Assembly (NCBI RefSeq): GCF_015354445.1
Contig: NZ_JADKYT010000001.1
Location: forward strand, 1,671,528 to 1,735,527
Source: Methylophilus sp. QUAN
GTDB lineage: Bacteria; Pseudomonadota; Gammaproteobacteria; Burkholderiales; Methylophilaceae
Direction: 5' to 3'
Length of the DNA stretch: 64,000 bases
In this document: one piece after another, positions 39,986 to 49,403 of the stretch
How positions within the stretch are numbered: the first letter of the stretch is position 1
How the letters are laid out: each line of letters begins with the position of its first letter
Notes under the pieces: generated by a model
Database searches by the model: none
What the model saw: only the letters and a program-made list of their open reading frames with translations
Told to the model about the DNA's origin: nothing
Made by a program: the position numbers and the translations under genes

Positions 39986-40882
39986 TTATGAGTTTGTTGC
40001 GCCAGATGCCCCTGGCACTTGTTGTGAGGCGGGCGCGGGGACGTCCGAAATTTCAGGCGTTGGTGTCGCATCTACAGATCCCGCCTGTATCTCTTGCCTG
40101 TTAGCCACATTGCTGGTTTGTTGGGCGCTGCTTTCGGCCGTTAAGATGCGTATGGTCATGCGCGTATTCATGGCTTGTGCCAAGGCATTATCGCTGCTGG
40201 AAACTGGTTTGGTTTCTGCCATGCCGATAGCCGTCAGTTGTTTGCTGGCAATGCCTTGTGCAACCAGGCTGGCAGCCATATGAGCGGCTTGTGCCGCCGT
40301 CAGCTCCCAGCGTTTGGTTTCCGCCTCTGGCTGACCACTAAACAGTTGTTTATCGCTATGGCCTTCAATCTGTATGGTGCGGTATTCGTTTTTCAGCTGC
40401 GCGCCCAGCGCGTTCAAGACAGCAGGGGCTTGCGCGGTATAGCTTGTCTGGTTGTTGTTAAACAGCAGGCTGCTTTGAATATCGACCTCAATACCGAGTT
40501 CGGACTGGTACACAGTGACCAGTTTCTCGTCTATCCAGGACGTAAGTGCATGGGCTAGCTGTTGACCAATGGCGCGTACCTTTTCCTGATCGCGCTGCTT
40601 TTTCTCTTGATACAAATAGCTCAAGGGCAGGGGTTTGAGCACTGAGCTCTGGTTTTGCAAAGTGGCTTGTGTTTGAGACTCAGGCGCATCCATTTGGCCT
40701 GGTTTACCTTGAAAGGCCGTGACCACGGCACTGGAGAGTGCACGGTACTTGTTCAGGTTGATGGTCGAGGTGGCATACATCACCACAAAAAAGGCAAACA
40801 ACAGGGTGATAAAGTCGGCGTAAGAAATCAGCCAACGGTCATGGCTCTCATCATCGTCGTCCAGTTTTTGGCGCCTGTACAT
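39986..40882 (-). CDS. motD: Flagellar motor stator protein MotD (MotB-like)
   Basis: 298 aa. N-terminal plug and single membrane helix with the proton-channel Asp (SYADFITLLFAFFVVMYA), and a C-terminal OmpA-type peptidoglycan-binding domain (IQIEGHSDKQLF). A Pro/Ala/Thr-rich tail ends the protein. Its start overlaps the motC stop by one base. Last gene of the flhB-motD operon. A second stator pair, motAB, lies at 52,669. Confidence 0.9.
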   Translation of the reverse strand: MYRRQKLDDDDESHDRWLISYADFITLLFAFFVVMYATSTINLNKYRALSSAVVTAFQGKPGQMDAPESQTQATLQNQSSVLKPLPLSYLYQEKKQRDQEKVRAIGQQLAHALTSWIDEKLVTVYQSELGIEVDIQSSLLFNNNQTSYTAQAPAVLNALGAQLKNEYRTIQIEGHSDKQLFSGQPEAETKRWELTAAQAAHMAASLVAQGIASKQLTAIGMAETKPVSSSDNALAQAMNTRMTIRILTAESSAQQTSNVANRQEIQAGSVDATPTPEISDVPAPASQQVPGASGATNS

Positions 40883-41634
40883 CAGGATTCCCGCAAGTGT
40901 AGATAGGATTCCAGGCGCTCGGTGACCAGTTTCGGATTGTCACCACGCGCAATCGACACCCAGGCATTGAGCAGCATTTCGCGCCTGGACATTTCGTGCT
41001 GGACATGGCCTTTTAATTTGTTTGAAATCGGCAGGAAGACCAGGTTGGCCAGGGCGACGCCATAAATGGTGGCCACAAAAGCAACGGCAATGCCGCTACC
41101 AATTTTGGCCGGGTCAGACAGGTTTTCCATGACGTGAATCAGGCCCAGTACGGCACCCAGAATACCCACGGTGGGCGCATAACCGCCCGCAGCTGACCAG
41201 ATTTTGGTGGCTTCGCGTTCCTGTAATTCATAGTAATACATATCAATCGCGCAGACTTCGCGAATGCGGTCGGCGGGCGTGCCGTCAACCAGCAACTGCA
41301 AGCCTTTGCGTACAAAAGGATCCTGTTCGCGCTTGATATAGCTTTCCAGTGACAACACGCTTTCCTTGCGCGCCTGCAGGCTCCACTGGTTGATTTTAAT
41401 AGCGAGCTTTTTTCTGTCGTCCTGTGGGTGTACAAACACCAGGCGCAGCATGCGTATGCCTTTGATAAACAGCTTGAACTCGGTTTGCAGCAGTACCGCC
41501 CCGGTGGTGCCGAGAATGACGACCGCAAAGGCCGCTGGCTGCATTAATGAGTTGAGGTGGCCGCCATCGATGACCTGGCCAAACACCAGTCCGGCAAGGG
41601 CAATGACCAGCCCGGCAATACTGCCCCAGTCCAT
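40882..41634 (-). CDS. motC: Flagellar motor stator protein MotC (MotA-like)
   Basis: 250 aa with four membrane helices and the MotA/ExbB-type cytoplasmic loop. The helix-3 segment GGYAPTVGILGAVLGLIHVM is family-typical. Start shares its A with the fliA stop (TGATG type) and its end overlaps motD, so translation is coupled. Forms the second stator with MotD. Confidence 0.92.
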   Translation of the reverse strand: MDWGSIAGLVIALAGLVFGQVIDGGHLNSLMQPAAFAVVILGTTGAVLLQTEFKLFIKGIRMLRLVFVHPQDDRKKLAIKINQWSLQARKESVLSLESYIKREQDPFVRKGLQLLVDGTPADRIREVCAIDMYYYELQEREATKIWSAAGGYAPTVGILGAVLGLIHVMENLSDPAKIGSGIAVAFVATIYGVALANLVFLPISNKLKGHVQHEMSRREMLLNAWVSIARGDNPKLVTERLESYLHLRES

Positions 41635-42368
41635 CAGGCCACTCCGGTCCAGGACTTATCGCGCATGGAGGCACGTAAACGGGCCACGGCCTGGCTATGC
41701 AACTGACAGACGCGTGATTCGGACACGCTCATGATGGCGCCGATTTCTTTTAAATTGAGCTCTTGCTCGTAATACAAGCCCATGAGCAATTTTTCACGCT
41801 CAGGCAAATGGTCGATAGAGTCAATCAATGCTTCGCGGAAATCACTTTCCAGCAAGGATTTGACCGGATCACTGGTGTCGTCATCCACATAACGGTCCAG
41901 AAAGTGCTCGCCGCCATCGTCGTCCTGAAAGTCTTCGTAGTAAATCAACTGGTGACCCTGGCAGTCGCTCAGTACATCATAGTAATCATCCAGCGTGAAG
42001 TTCATGTGCTTGGCAATCTCTGACTCGGTAGGTGGACGGCCAAACTTTTGTTCCAGTTGCTGTACGGCGACCTCGATATCGCGCATGTTTTTGCGGATAC
42101 CGCGTGGCAACCAGTCGGCACCGCGCAACTCATCCAGCATGGCACCACGCACCCGCTGGGAGGCGTAGGTTTCAAATTGTGCGCCGTGATTATCTTCATA
42201 ACGCTGAATCGCATCCATTAGGCCTATCATGCCTGCTTGCACCAGGTCATCGAGCTCGACGCAGGAGGGCAGCTTGGCTTTTAATTGATAAGCCATTTTT
42301 TTAACCAGACCGCTATGCTGTTTCAGCATCTGGTCGGTATTGTTAGTCGTGCCTTTAGCGGTATACAT
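41634..42368 (-). CDS. fliA: Flagellar sigma factor sigma-28 FliA
   Basis: 244 aa with sigma regions 2 (LDDLVQAGMIGLMDAIQRY), 3 and 4 (LKEIGAIMSVSESRVCQLHS). Directs late flagellar and chemotaxis genes. It lies in the flhF-flhG-fliA order common in gamma- and betaproteobacteria and is coupled to motC. An anti-sigma gene flgM is not in the window. Confidence 0.95.
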   Translation of the reverse strand: MYTAKGTTNNTDQMLKQHSGLVKKMAYQLKAKLPSCVELDDLVQAGMIGLMDAIQRYEDNHGAQFETYASQRVRGAMLDELRGADWLPRGIRKNMRDIEVAVQQLEQKFGRPPTESEIAKHMNFTLDDYYDVLSDCQGHQLIYYEDFQDDDGGEHFLDRYVDDDTSDPVKSLLESDFREALIDSIDHLPEREKLLMGLYYEQELNLKEIGAIMSVSESRVCQLHSQAVARLRASMRDKSWTGVA

Positions 42369-42386
42369 GTTTTTCCTCTTTTTACT

Positions 42387-43175
42387 TTAGGCAACAGCCA
42401 GTGATGGCGTGGTGATCCGTTGCTTTTCGAGACGATGTGCCACTGATTTAAAAGCCAATGCGGTCTGGCCTGCTTCGGCAACCGCAGCCTTGGCATTGCC
42501 CGCTTTCTTCTGTTCAGCCGCGACTTCTGCCGGCATGGCGCCGATAAAGTCCAGCGTGACGCCCAGAAACTGCTTGCATACCTGGTTCAAGCGCATAAAG
42601 TATTGTTGACCCTGATCATGATTGGCCCCTGTCACCACCACGCCCAACGGGATCTGTCCATGCTGCTGGCTGATGTGCTTGATCGTCACATAGGCAGCTT
42701 TAATGGCGGTGTCAGATCTGTCCATTTGAATCACCAGCTCATGCTCTGCAATGAGTGGCATCATCAGGCTGTGGTCTTGCGTATCCAGCTGTGCTTCAAT
42801 CATGACGGTATCGTAATCGTACGAAAGTTGTTTCACTATACCGTCCAACTGCAGTTTTAAATCCTGAGATAAAGGCGAGGTTAACAGGTCATTTTCGGCC
42901 AAACAGGTCAGGTCATAGCCTTGCGGATGTTTGAGGATGGCGCGCTTGAGTGCACTGTTGTTGGTCACGATGGACTGTAATGAATGCGCTAGCCCTGGCT
43001 GACGGTTGGCGTGTATCAACAGCAAGCGTTGTTCAGGGGCAAGCATGCCCAGTGCCAGATTGCGCATCCATGGCGTGGCTGGCTGGCCATTGGCGCCAAT
43101 CACGCTGATAATCCGTGCCGATGTCTTGGCCATGATACGGCGCAAGCCATCCGCCTGGTCGCGGTAGTTAAACAT
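42387..43175 (-). CDS. flhG: FlhG/FleN-like protein with lost P-loop
   Basis: 262-aa MinD/ParA-like protein in the flhG place, overlapping the flhF end by 8 bases. The N-terminus keeps DQADGLRRI (residues 6-14), the DQAxxLR helix that activates FlhF GTPase. The deviant Walker A (normally KGGxGKT) is replaced by GANGQPATPW at 27-36, the A' Asp is lost (LLLIHANRQPG) and the Walker B Asp is not evident (TVMIEAQLD). So ATP binding and membrane cycling as in MinD are unlikely. It may still control FlhF and flagellar number or placement. Confidence 0.85.
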   Translation of the reverse strand: MFNYRDQADGLRRIMAKTSARIISVIGANGQPATPWMRNLALGMLAPEQRLLLIHANRQPGLAHSLQSIVTNNSALKRAILKHPQGYDLTCLAENDLLTSPLSQDLKLQLDGIVKQLSYDYDTVMIEAQLDTQDHSLMMPLIAEHELVIQMDRSDTAIKAAYVTIKHISQQHGQIPLGVVVTGANHDQGQQYFMRLNQVCKQFLGVTLDFIGAMPAEVAAEQKKAGNAKAAVAEAGQTALAFKSVAHRLEKQRITTPSLAVA

Positions 43176-44523
43176 GTTGCTGCTCCTGGCCAGCGGTTTG
43201 CATCATGCTGGAAATCACCAGCGGTAACTCTTCATCCAGGTATTGGTAAGGCAAGCTGGCCTGATGCGGTGTCAACACGCGTTCGATCAGGGCTGGCTTG
43301 TCGGCCACTTCAATATCTTCAGGCACGCGTTGACCACTGGTGGTGTAGAACAGGCGCATACGTTCGCGGATCAATACATCCAGCACGTTGCCAATCGCGG
43401 CGGCTTCGTCCAGTTTGGTGACGATACAACCGGCGATATCATGTTTTTTGTAGCTGCGCATGACGTCGGTCAGCGTATCACCGGTAGAGGTGGCATTCAG
43501 GCACAGCAACTTCTGAATCGGGCTATCTGCACGGCTCAGCATAGAGAGCTGCTCAGTGACCGCCTGGTCGCGCTGGCTGACGCCAACGGTATCCACCAGG
43601 ATCATGTGCTTGTTTTTCAGCTCATTCAGTGCAATTTTCAGGTCTTCTTCGTCTTTGACAGCATGCACCATCACGCCCAGGATCTTGCCGTAGATACGCA
43701 GTTGTTCGTAACCGCCGATACGGTAGCTGTCGGTGGTGATCAGGCCCAGGTTCTGTGTACCATGTTTCATCACATAACGTGCCGCCAGTTTGGCTGTGGT
43801 GGTGGTTTTACCCACCCCTGTCGGGCCAACCAGGGCGTAGATACCGCCACGGTCCAGCAATGCATCTTCGTCGTCCAGCGTATGCAGGTTACGGCTGATG
43901 ACTTCTTTGGCCCACATCGGCGCTTTGTTGACATCAATGTGGTTTGGCATTTTTTCAGCAATCTGGCGTGACAGTGAGGCGCTGAAGTTGGCTGAGAGCA
44001 GGGTGCTCAGCACTTTGGATTTAGCCGGGCTGTGTTGCAAATGATGCTGCCAGGTCATGGCACTCATCTGGGTTTCAAAATGGCTGCGCATCTGACGCAT
44101 TTCCTGCATCATGCCCATCATTTTGTCTTCCAGTGTTTGCGTCGCTACCTGGTAAGCCTGTTCCTGTTGTTCGCTATGCTGTTTCAGCATATCCATGATC
44201 GCGCCTTCGTTGGCGGCAGCTTCTTCAGCCACAGGCGCGTTGTGTTGTACGCTAGGGGCAGGCATCACCGCTTGTGGTGCTGCCTGGCGCGTTGGCTGGC
44301 CTTGTGCATTGACAAAGTCCAGCAAGCTGCGCGATTGCTCCATACCTGTCTCGGTCGGCGCTGAACTGGCGTTGGATGCAATATCCGTTTCCAGCATGGC
44401 CATGATTTCGGTGCCACCATTGACACTGCGGTTCGCAACAATAATGGCATCGTCGCCTAATGCCTGTTTGACTTGCGCCAATGCTTCACGTGCATTTTTG
44501 CCAAAGAATCTTCTGATATTCAT
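43168..44523 (-). CDS. flhF: Flagellar GTPase FlhF (SRP-like)
   Basis: 451 aa: an N-terminal B domain (NIRRFFGKNAREALAQVKQA), a Pro/Gln-rich linker, then an NG GTPase domain with P-loop GPTGVGKTTTTAKL, G2 region TTDSYRIGGYEQL, G3 DTVGVSQRD and G4 TKLDEAAAIG. Sets flagellar site with FlhG. It is 1 base downstream of flhA. Confidence 0.95.
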   Translation of the reverse strand: MNIRRFFGKNAREALAQVKQALGDDAIIVANRSVNGGTEIMAMLETDIASNASSAPTETGMEQSRSLLDFVNAQGQPTRQAAPQAVMPAPSVQHNAPVAEEAAANEGAIMDMLKQHSEQQEQAYQVATQTLEDKMMGMMQEMRQMRSHFETQMSAMTWQHHLQHSPAKSKVLSTLLSANFSASLSRQIAEKMPNHIDVNKAPMWAKEVISRNLHTLDDEDALLDRGGIYALVGPTGVGKTTTTAKLAARYVMKHGTQNLGLITTDSYRIGGYEQLRIYGKILGVMVHAVKDEEDLKIALNELKNKHMILVDTVGVSQRDQAVTEQLSMLSRADSPIQKLLCLNATSTGDTLTDVMRSYKKHDIAGCIVTKLDEAAAIGNVLDVLIRERMRLFYTTSGQRVPEDIEVADKPALIERVLTPHQASLPYQYLDEELPLVISSMMQTAGQEQQHV

Positions 44524-44524
44524 A

Positions 44525-46612
44525 TTATTGCGCTCCGATTAAACTGGTGACACGAATGGATTTGTTATCTGGCAGCTCGTCATGCGACAGCACTCTGAGA
44601 TGCGGGACGGTTCTTCTTAAGAATCTGGATAAAGCCTGGCGTAGCGGGGCAGCCACCAGTAATACCGGGGTCAGGCCCATTTGCTCTTGTTGTCTGGCGG
44701 CGACTTCAGTCTGTTGAGACAGTCTTTCGGCGATGCCAGGCTCAATCACGCTCTGGTTGGACTGGTTGTTTTGCAAAGCCTGCAGCAGCAGTCTTTCCAG
44801 TTGGCCATCCAGCGTCATGGCGGTAATTTCATTGCTGTAAGGGAACAGGTCCTGCACGATGGCACGGCCAAGCTTGATGCGCACCATAGAGGTCAGGTCA
44901 TTGGTGTCCTGAGTATATTGCGCATGATCAGCCAGCGTTTCGAGGATGGAGCGCATATCACGGATATGCACGCCTTCGTTGAGCAGGTTTTGCAATACTT
45001 TTTGCAGGCTGGACAGCGTAATCATTTTTGGCACGATTTCTTCAATCAGCTTGCTGGATTCTTTGCCCAGGTGATCCAGTAATTGCTGTACTTCCTGACG
45101 GCCCAGCAATTCGCCAGCATTCAGCGAAATAATATGATTGAGGTGGGTGGCAATCACCGTGCCCGCATCCACCACGGTATAGCCCAGGCTTTGGGCATAT
45201 TCTTTGCGGTCTGGCTCAATCCACACCGCTGGCAGGCCAAAGGCCGGGTCAGTGGTTCTGGCACCATCCAGCTCGCCGGTCACTGCGCCCGGGTCAATCG
45301 CCAGCATCTGGTGGTAGTTGGATTCACCACTGGCCATTTCAACACCTTTCATGGTGATGCGATAAGCGTTTGGTTTCAGGGTCAGGTTGTCGCGGATATG
45401 CACGGTAGGCGCCAAGAAGCCGATTTCCTGGGCAAACTTCTTGCGGATGCCTTTGATACGTTTGAGCAGCTCGCCGCCCTGGCCTTTATCCACCAGAGGA
45501 ATCAGTCTGTAACCGACTTCCAGGCCAATGGTATCGACTGGCAACACATCATTCCAGGTGGCTTCTTCAGCTTCGCTGGCGGGCGCCAGTTTATCTTCCG
45601 GTTGTGGTTCCAGCACGGCTTGTTGTTTGGCTTTTTCCTGCTTTTGTTTCACGCTGTAAGCCATGCCGCCCAGCAAGCCGCCCAGGCCGAGGAAGGCCAG
45701 GTGAGGCATGCCTGGAATCAGGCCGATACCACCGATAATACCGGCAGTCACGGTCAGCACGCGTGGGTTTTCAAACAGTTGGCTAATCAGCTGGCCGCCA
45801 ATGTCTTCATTGTTAGCCACGCGGGAAACCACCACACCGGCAGCAATTGAAATCACCAGTGAAGGAATCTGTGCCACCAGGCCATCACCAATCGCCAGCA
45901 TGGTGTAGTTTTTAACCGCTTCATCAAAGGCGAGGTCATGTTGCACCATGCCGACAATCAGGCCGCCAACAATGTTGATAATGATGATCAAAATACCGGC
46001 AATGGCATCACCACGGACATATTTACTGGCACCGTCCATTGCGCCGTAGAATTCAGATTCCTGACCGACTTCTTTACGGCGGCGGCGAGCTTCGTCTTCG
46101 CCAATCAGGCCTGCGTTCAGGTCAGCGTCAATCGCCATTTGTTTACCTGGCATCGCATCCAAGGTGAAACGGGCGCCGACTTCAGCAATACGGCCAGCAC
46201 CTTTGGTGATCACGGTAAAGTTAATAATGGTCAGGATTACAAACACGACAATACCGACGGCGTAGTTACCGCCAATCAAAAAGTGGCCAAAGGCTTCAAT
46301 CACTTTACCTGCCGCATCCGGACCAGCATGGCCTTCCGTCAGCACGACGCGGGTAGACGCCACGTTAAGCGCCAGGCGCAACATGGTGGTCATCAACAGC
46401 ACGGTAGGGAAAGCGATAAAGTCCAGCGGTTTGGTGGTTTGCAGGCCTATCATCAAGACCAGGATAGACAGTGCAATATTAAAGGTGAAGAACACATCGA
46501 GCATGATGGCCGGTAACGGCAGGATCATCATTGCCAGCAGCAATACAATAATGAGTGGCGCGGCGATTGCTCGTCCGTCCATTTTTCCCATCCATTGTTG
46601 CCAATTGTTCAT
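44525..46612 (-). CDS. flhA: Flagellar type III export gate protein FlhA
   Basis: 695 aa. Eight membrane helices in the first half with the FHIPEP-type signature MLRLALNVASTRVVLTEGH and the following LIGGNYAVGIVVF, then a large cytosolic domain that binds chaperone-substrate complexes. Full length. It is 21 bp downstream of flhB. Confidence 0.96.
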   Translation of the reverse strand: MNNWQQWMGKMDGRAIAAPLIIVLLLAMMILPLPAIMLDVFFTFNIALSILVLMIGLQTTKPLDFIAFPTVLLMTTMLRLALNVASTRVVLTEGHAGPDAAGKVIEAFGHFLIGGNYAVGIVVFVILTIINFTVITKGAGRIAEVGARFTLDAMPGKQMAIDADLNAGLIGEDEARRRRKEVGQESEFYGAMDGASKYVRGDAIAGILIIIINIVGGLIVGMVQHDLAFDEAVKNYTMLAIGDGLVAQIPSLVISIAAGVVVSRVANNEDIGGQLISQLFENPRVLTVTAGIIGGIGLIPGMPHLAFLGLGGLLGGMAYSVKQKQEKAKQQAVLEPQPEDKLAPASEAEEATWNDVLPVDTIGLEVGYRLIPLVDKGQGGELLKRIKGIRKKFAQEIGFLAPTVHIRDNLTLKPNAYRITMKGVEMASGESNYHQMLAIDPGAVTGELDGARTTDPAFGLPAVWIEPDRKEYAQSLGYTVVDAGTVIATHLNHIISLNAGELLGRQEVQQLLDHLGKESSKLIEEIVPKMITLSSLQKVLQNLLNEGVHIRDMRSILETLADHAQYTQDTNDLTSMVRIKLGRAIVQDLFPYSNEITAMTLDGQLERLLLQALQNNQSNQSVIEPGIAERLSQQTEVAARQQEQMGLTPVLLVAAPLRQALSRFLRRTVPHLRVLSHDELPDNKSIRVTSLIGAQ

Positions 46613-46633
46613 CGTAAACTCCTAAGCCTGCAA

Positions 46634-47806
46634 TTATTCAATTTCTGCCGCACTTGCTGGCGCGGCATTCAGCGCATGTGGATCCAGCGCATCTGGTACT
46701 GGCACGTTGGCTGGCATCGCAGGGCGCACGCCACCATGCTGTTTAAACACACGCAGTTGGAACACATAAGCCAGAATCTCGGCCACTGCGGCATAAAGCG
46801 TTTGTGGAATCTCGCGCTCCAGTTCGGCATGTGCATATAAGGCACGTGCCAGTTTTGGTGATTCCAGCGTCATGACTTCATGTTCCGCGGCGATTTCCTT
46901 GATCTTCTGTGCAATCACATCTGCACCTTTAGCGACCACAATCGGTGCGCCGTTTTCACCTTCTTTATAGCGAATCGCCACCGCATAGTGGGTTGGGTTG
47001 GTAATCACCACATCTGCCTGCGGCACATTGCTCATCATTCTTCTGCGGGCCATCTCGCGTTGTTGCTGGCGGATACGGCCTTTAATCTCAGGGCTGCCTT
47101 CTGACTCTTTGGATTCATCCTTCAGCTCTTGCTTGGTCATTTTGTGTTTCTGCGCATATTGATAGAGCTGGTAGGGCACATCAATCACCGCAATCAACAC
47201 CAGCGCAGAAGCAATGGTCAGGAAGCCGGTCACCATATAATCACTGACTGTGCTGATCCCGGTTGCCAAAGGCATCTGCGACAAACTCAGCATAGGCTGC
47301 AAATCTTTTTTAACGATGGTGTAGCCCACAGACGCCACCAGAATTGTTTTAGCAATCGACTTCAATAACTCGACCAGCGAGTTTTTGGAAAACAGATTAG
47401 CCAGGCCTTTGATCGGGTTGAGCTTGCCGAAGTTAGGCACCAGGGATTTTTGTGACATCACCCAGCCACCGACCAGAATCGGTGCAGCCACGGCCACTGA
47501 GACAATAATCACGGCCAGTGGCAAAAATGCCCACAAGGCTTGCTCAAGCACTTTCATCATGTGCACGATCAACAGTTGCGGCTCAAAGGCCATGGCATGG
47601 TCAATGCTCAAGCCTTGTCTCAACACGTTTTTCAATGCATCACCCATTGGGCGGCTCAGCATCATGATCGCCATGCCGCTGGTGAACAGCACCGCACACG
47701 CAGCCAGTTCGCGAGAGCGGGGAACGTCGCCGTCTTCGCGTGCCTTCTCCAATCGCTTGGGGGACGCGTCTTCGGTTTTTTCCATATCGCTGTCTTCAGC
47801 TGCCAT
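46634..47806 (-). CDS. flhB: Flagellar export switch protein FlhB
   Basis: 390 aa with four membrane helices and a cytosolic domain with the self-cleaving NPTH in VVITNPTHYAVAI. A C-terminal tail extends some 35 residues past the usual end and is Pro/Ala-rich. First gene of the seven-gene minus-strand operon; the divergent flhDC region lies upstream. Confidence 0.95.
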   Translation of the reverse strand: MAAEDSDMEKTEDASPKRLEKAREDGDVPRSRELAACAVLFTSGMAIMMLSRPMGDALKNVLRQGLSIDHAMAFEPQLLIVHMMKVLEQALWAFLPLAVIIVSVAVAAPILVGGWVMSQKSLVPNFGKLNPIKGLANLFSKNSLVELLKSIAKTILVASVGYTIVKKDLQPMLSLSQMPLATGISTVSDYMVTGFLTIASALVLIAVIDVPYQLYQYAQKHKMTKQELKDESKESEGSPEIKGRIRQQQREMARRRMMSNVPQADVVITNPTHYAVAIRYKEGENGAPIVVAKGADVIAQKIKEIAAEHEVMTLESPKLARALYAHAELEREIPQTLYAAVAEILAYVFQLRVFKQHGGVRPAMPANVPVPDALDPHALNAAPASAAEIE

Positions 47807-48418
47807 GTCCTAAACTCTTTCGTTTCACGGATACAACGCACAAGTTGTATTTCTTATGAGTGATTATTGGCCAGAAAAACGCTTTTTTATGTCTGGAATA
47901 AAAGGGCTTATTGGCCGCTTTCTATCAGTTACGGCTTTCTGGATGTTAATAAGTGCAAATAATAAAATTATTACTCTTTTAAAAACAATTGCTTATGAGA
48001 TTTGTTGGTTTTTTTTGAGGCGCAGCCCTAAAGTTTTAGTTTGTGCTGTCGTTAACCGGGATAGCACAAATAGTTTTTATGAAAGCCTTAAACCCAGACG
48101 AAACAGACAAAAAACAGTTGTTTACGGAATACAACAGGAAAACTTTAATTATTTTTTGAATTGGATTGATCACAATGCTGCGAACATAGACGTAAAGTTG
48201 TTGCGGTGTAACATTAAAATTACTCCATAACTTATTGATATTTATAGTTGTGGTGATTGCCATGTAGGGGTTTGTCAGACAAACACCTACATGGCTGTTT
48301 TCGTCTGTCTTACAAAAGAAACCGACAAACCCTGATTGTTGCTCTTCATGATTGCGCGCAAAGTACGCCTAACGCTCAGGCGGACTTAAATTAACGCTAA
48401 AAAAACGGAGACAAGATC
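47807..48418. other. 612-bp flhB-flhD intergenic control region
   Basis: No gene I can support. It must hold the promoters for the flhB operon and flhDC. It contains a long hairpin (48,259-48,295) and a smaller CGCCT/AGGCG stem (48,366-48,382) near the flhD start. The rest is AT-rich; no clear CRP or sigma site was identified. Confidence 0.5.
48259..48295 (+). terminator. Strong hairpin upstream of flhD
   Basis: A 10-bp perfect stem GCCATGTAGG/CCTACATGGC continues, after a mismatch zone, into TTTGTC/GACAAA, and is followed by TGTTTT. It resembles a terminator or attenuator, 124 bp before flhD. No supported plus-strand gene ends here, so a role in the flhDC leader is possible. Confidence 0.5.
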
Positions 48419-48739
48419 ATGAACATGCAAAACGATTTACTCGCTGAAATCAAAGATGCCAACCTGAACTATCTGATGTTGGCCCAACAACTGATCCGCG
48501 CTGACAAAGCCACTGCGATTTTCCGCCTCGGTATTAATAAGGAAATTGCAGACCTGCTGGAAAACCTGACTAACCTGCAATTGCTCAAACTCTGTAATAC
48601 CAATATGTTGCTGACTCGCTTCCGTTTTGATGACAGCGAAATCCTGGGCATGTTGACCAGCTACTCCAAAGACCCAGCGCAAGCACATCTGCATACTGCA
48701 GTACTGATGTCTGCCCAGGCTGCCGACTCCACTGTATAA
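48419..48739 (+). CDS. flhD: Flagellar master regulator subunit FlhD
   Basis: 106 aa, helical, matching FlhD by length and by the LNYLMLAQQLIRADKATAIF phrase. With FlhC forms the hexameric activator of class II flagellar operons. Ribosome site GGAGAC. The flhC start follows 49 bp later. Confidence 0.93.
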   Translation: MNMQNDLLAEIKDANLNYLMLAQQLIRADKATAIFRLGINKEIADLLENLTNLQLLKLCNTNMLLTRFRFDDSEILGMLTSYSKDPAQAHLHTAVLMSAQAADSTV

Positions 48740-48788
48740 CAGTGTAGACGTTTCCATCTGTCGATAAGAAATAGAAAAGAGGGTTATC

Positions 48789-49355
48789 ATGCAAAAGAAG
48801 AGTGTAGTAAACGAAGCAGAACAAATTCAACTGGCAATGCAAATGATCTCGCTGGGCGCACGCCTGCAATTGCTGGAATCTCAAACGACATTGTCCCGTG
48901 AGCGTTTGATCAAGCTGTACAAAGAGATGAAAGGCGTTTCTCCTCCAAAAGGCATGTTGCCATTCTCAACCGACTGGTTCTTGACCTGGCAGCCAAACAT
49001 CCATTCTTCCATTTTCTACAATATCTATCGCTTTATGGTGGATTACGCTGGCGTAGACGGTATCCAGGCCATTATCAAAGCCTACACCCTGTATATGCAG
49101 CAAGTACAAAATCCTGATGCAGCGCAACAAGAAGAGCCTGTACTGTCACTGACCCGTGCCTGGACCCTGGTGCGCTTTATCGAAAGCAAAATGCTGACAA
49201 CCAAAGTCTGTCATTGCTGCGGCGGTAACTATATCGTCAACAGCTACGACCTGAACCAGAACTATGTATGCAACCTGTGCCACGTGCCTTCACGTGCTGG
49301 TAAAACCAAAAAAGCCAAAGAACTCAGCTACAAACTGGTTTCAATGACTGCTTAA
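48789..49355 (+). CDS. flhC: Flagellar master regulator subunit FlhC
   Basis: 188 aa. The C-terminal zinc site has four Cys in VCHCCGGNYIV and YVCNLCHVP. The N-terminal DNA-contact region is intact. Ribosome site AGAGGG. Confidence 0.94.
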   Translation: MQKKSVVNEAEQIQLAMQMISLGARLQLLESQTTLSRERLIKLYKEMKGVSPPKGMLPFSTDWFLTWQPNIHSSIFYNIYRFMVDYAGVDGIQAIIKAYTLYMQQVQNPDAAQQEEPVLSLTRAWTLVRFIESKMLTTKVCHCCGGNYIVNSYDLNQNYVCNLCHVPSRAGKTKKAKELSYKLVSMTA

Positions 49356-49403
49356 CAGGTGATGCGCAGGCGATGATATATCCTGCGAAATGAAGGATAC
49401 AGC

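Noticed and set aside
47856..48230. 124-codon plus-strand frame between flhB and flhD
   Set aside because: No ribosome site, start lies within the flhB promoter region, composition is AT-rich and unlike a known family; only the hairpin downstream argues for it.
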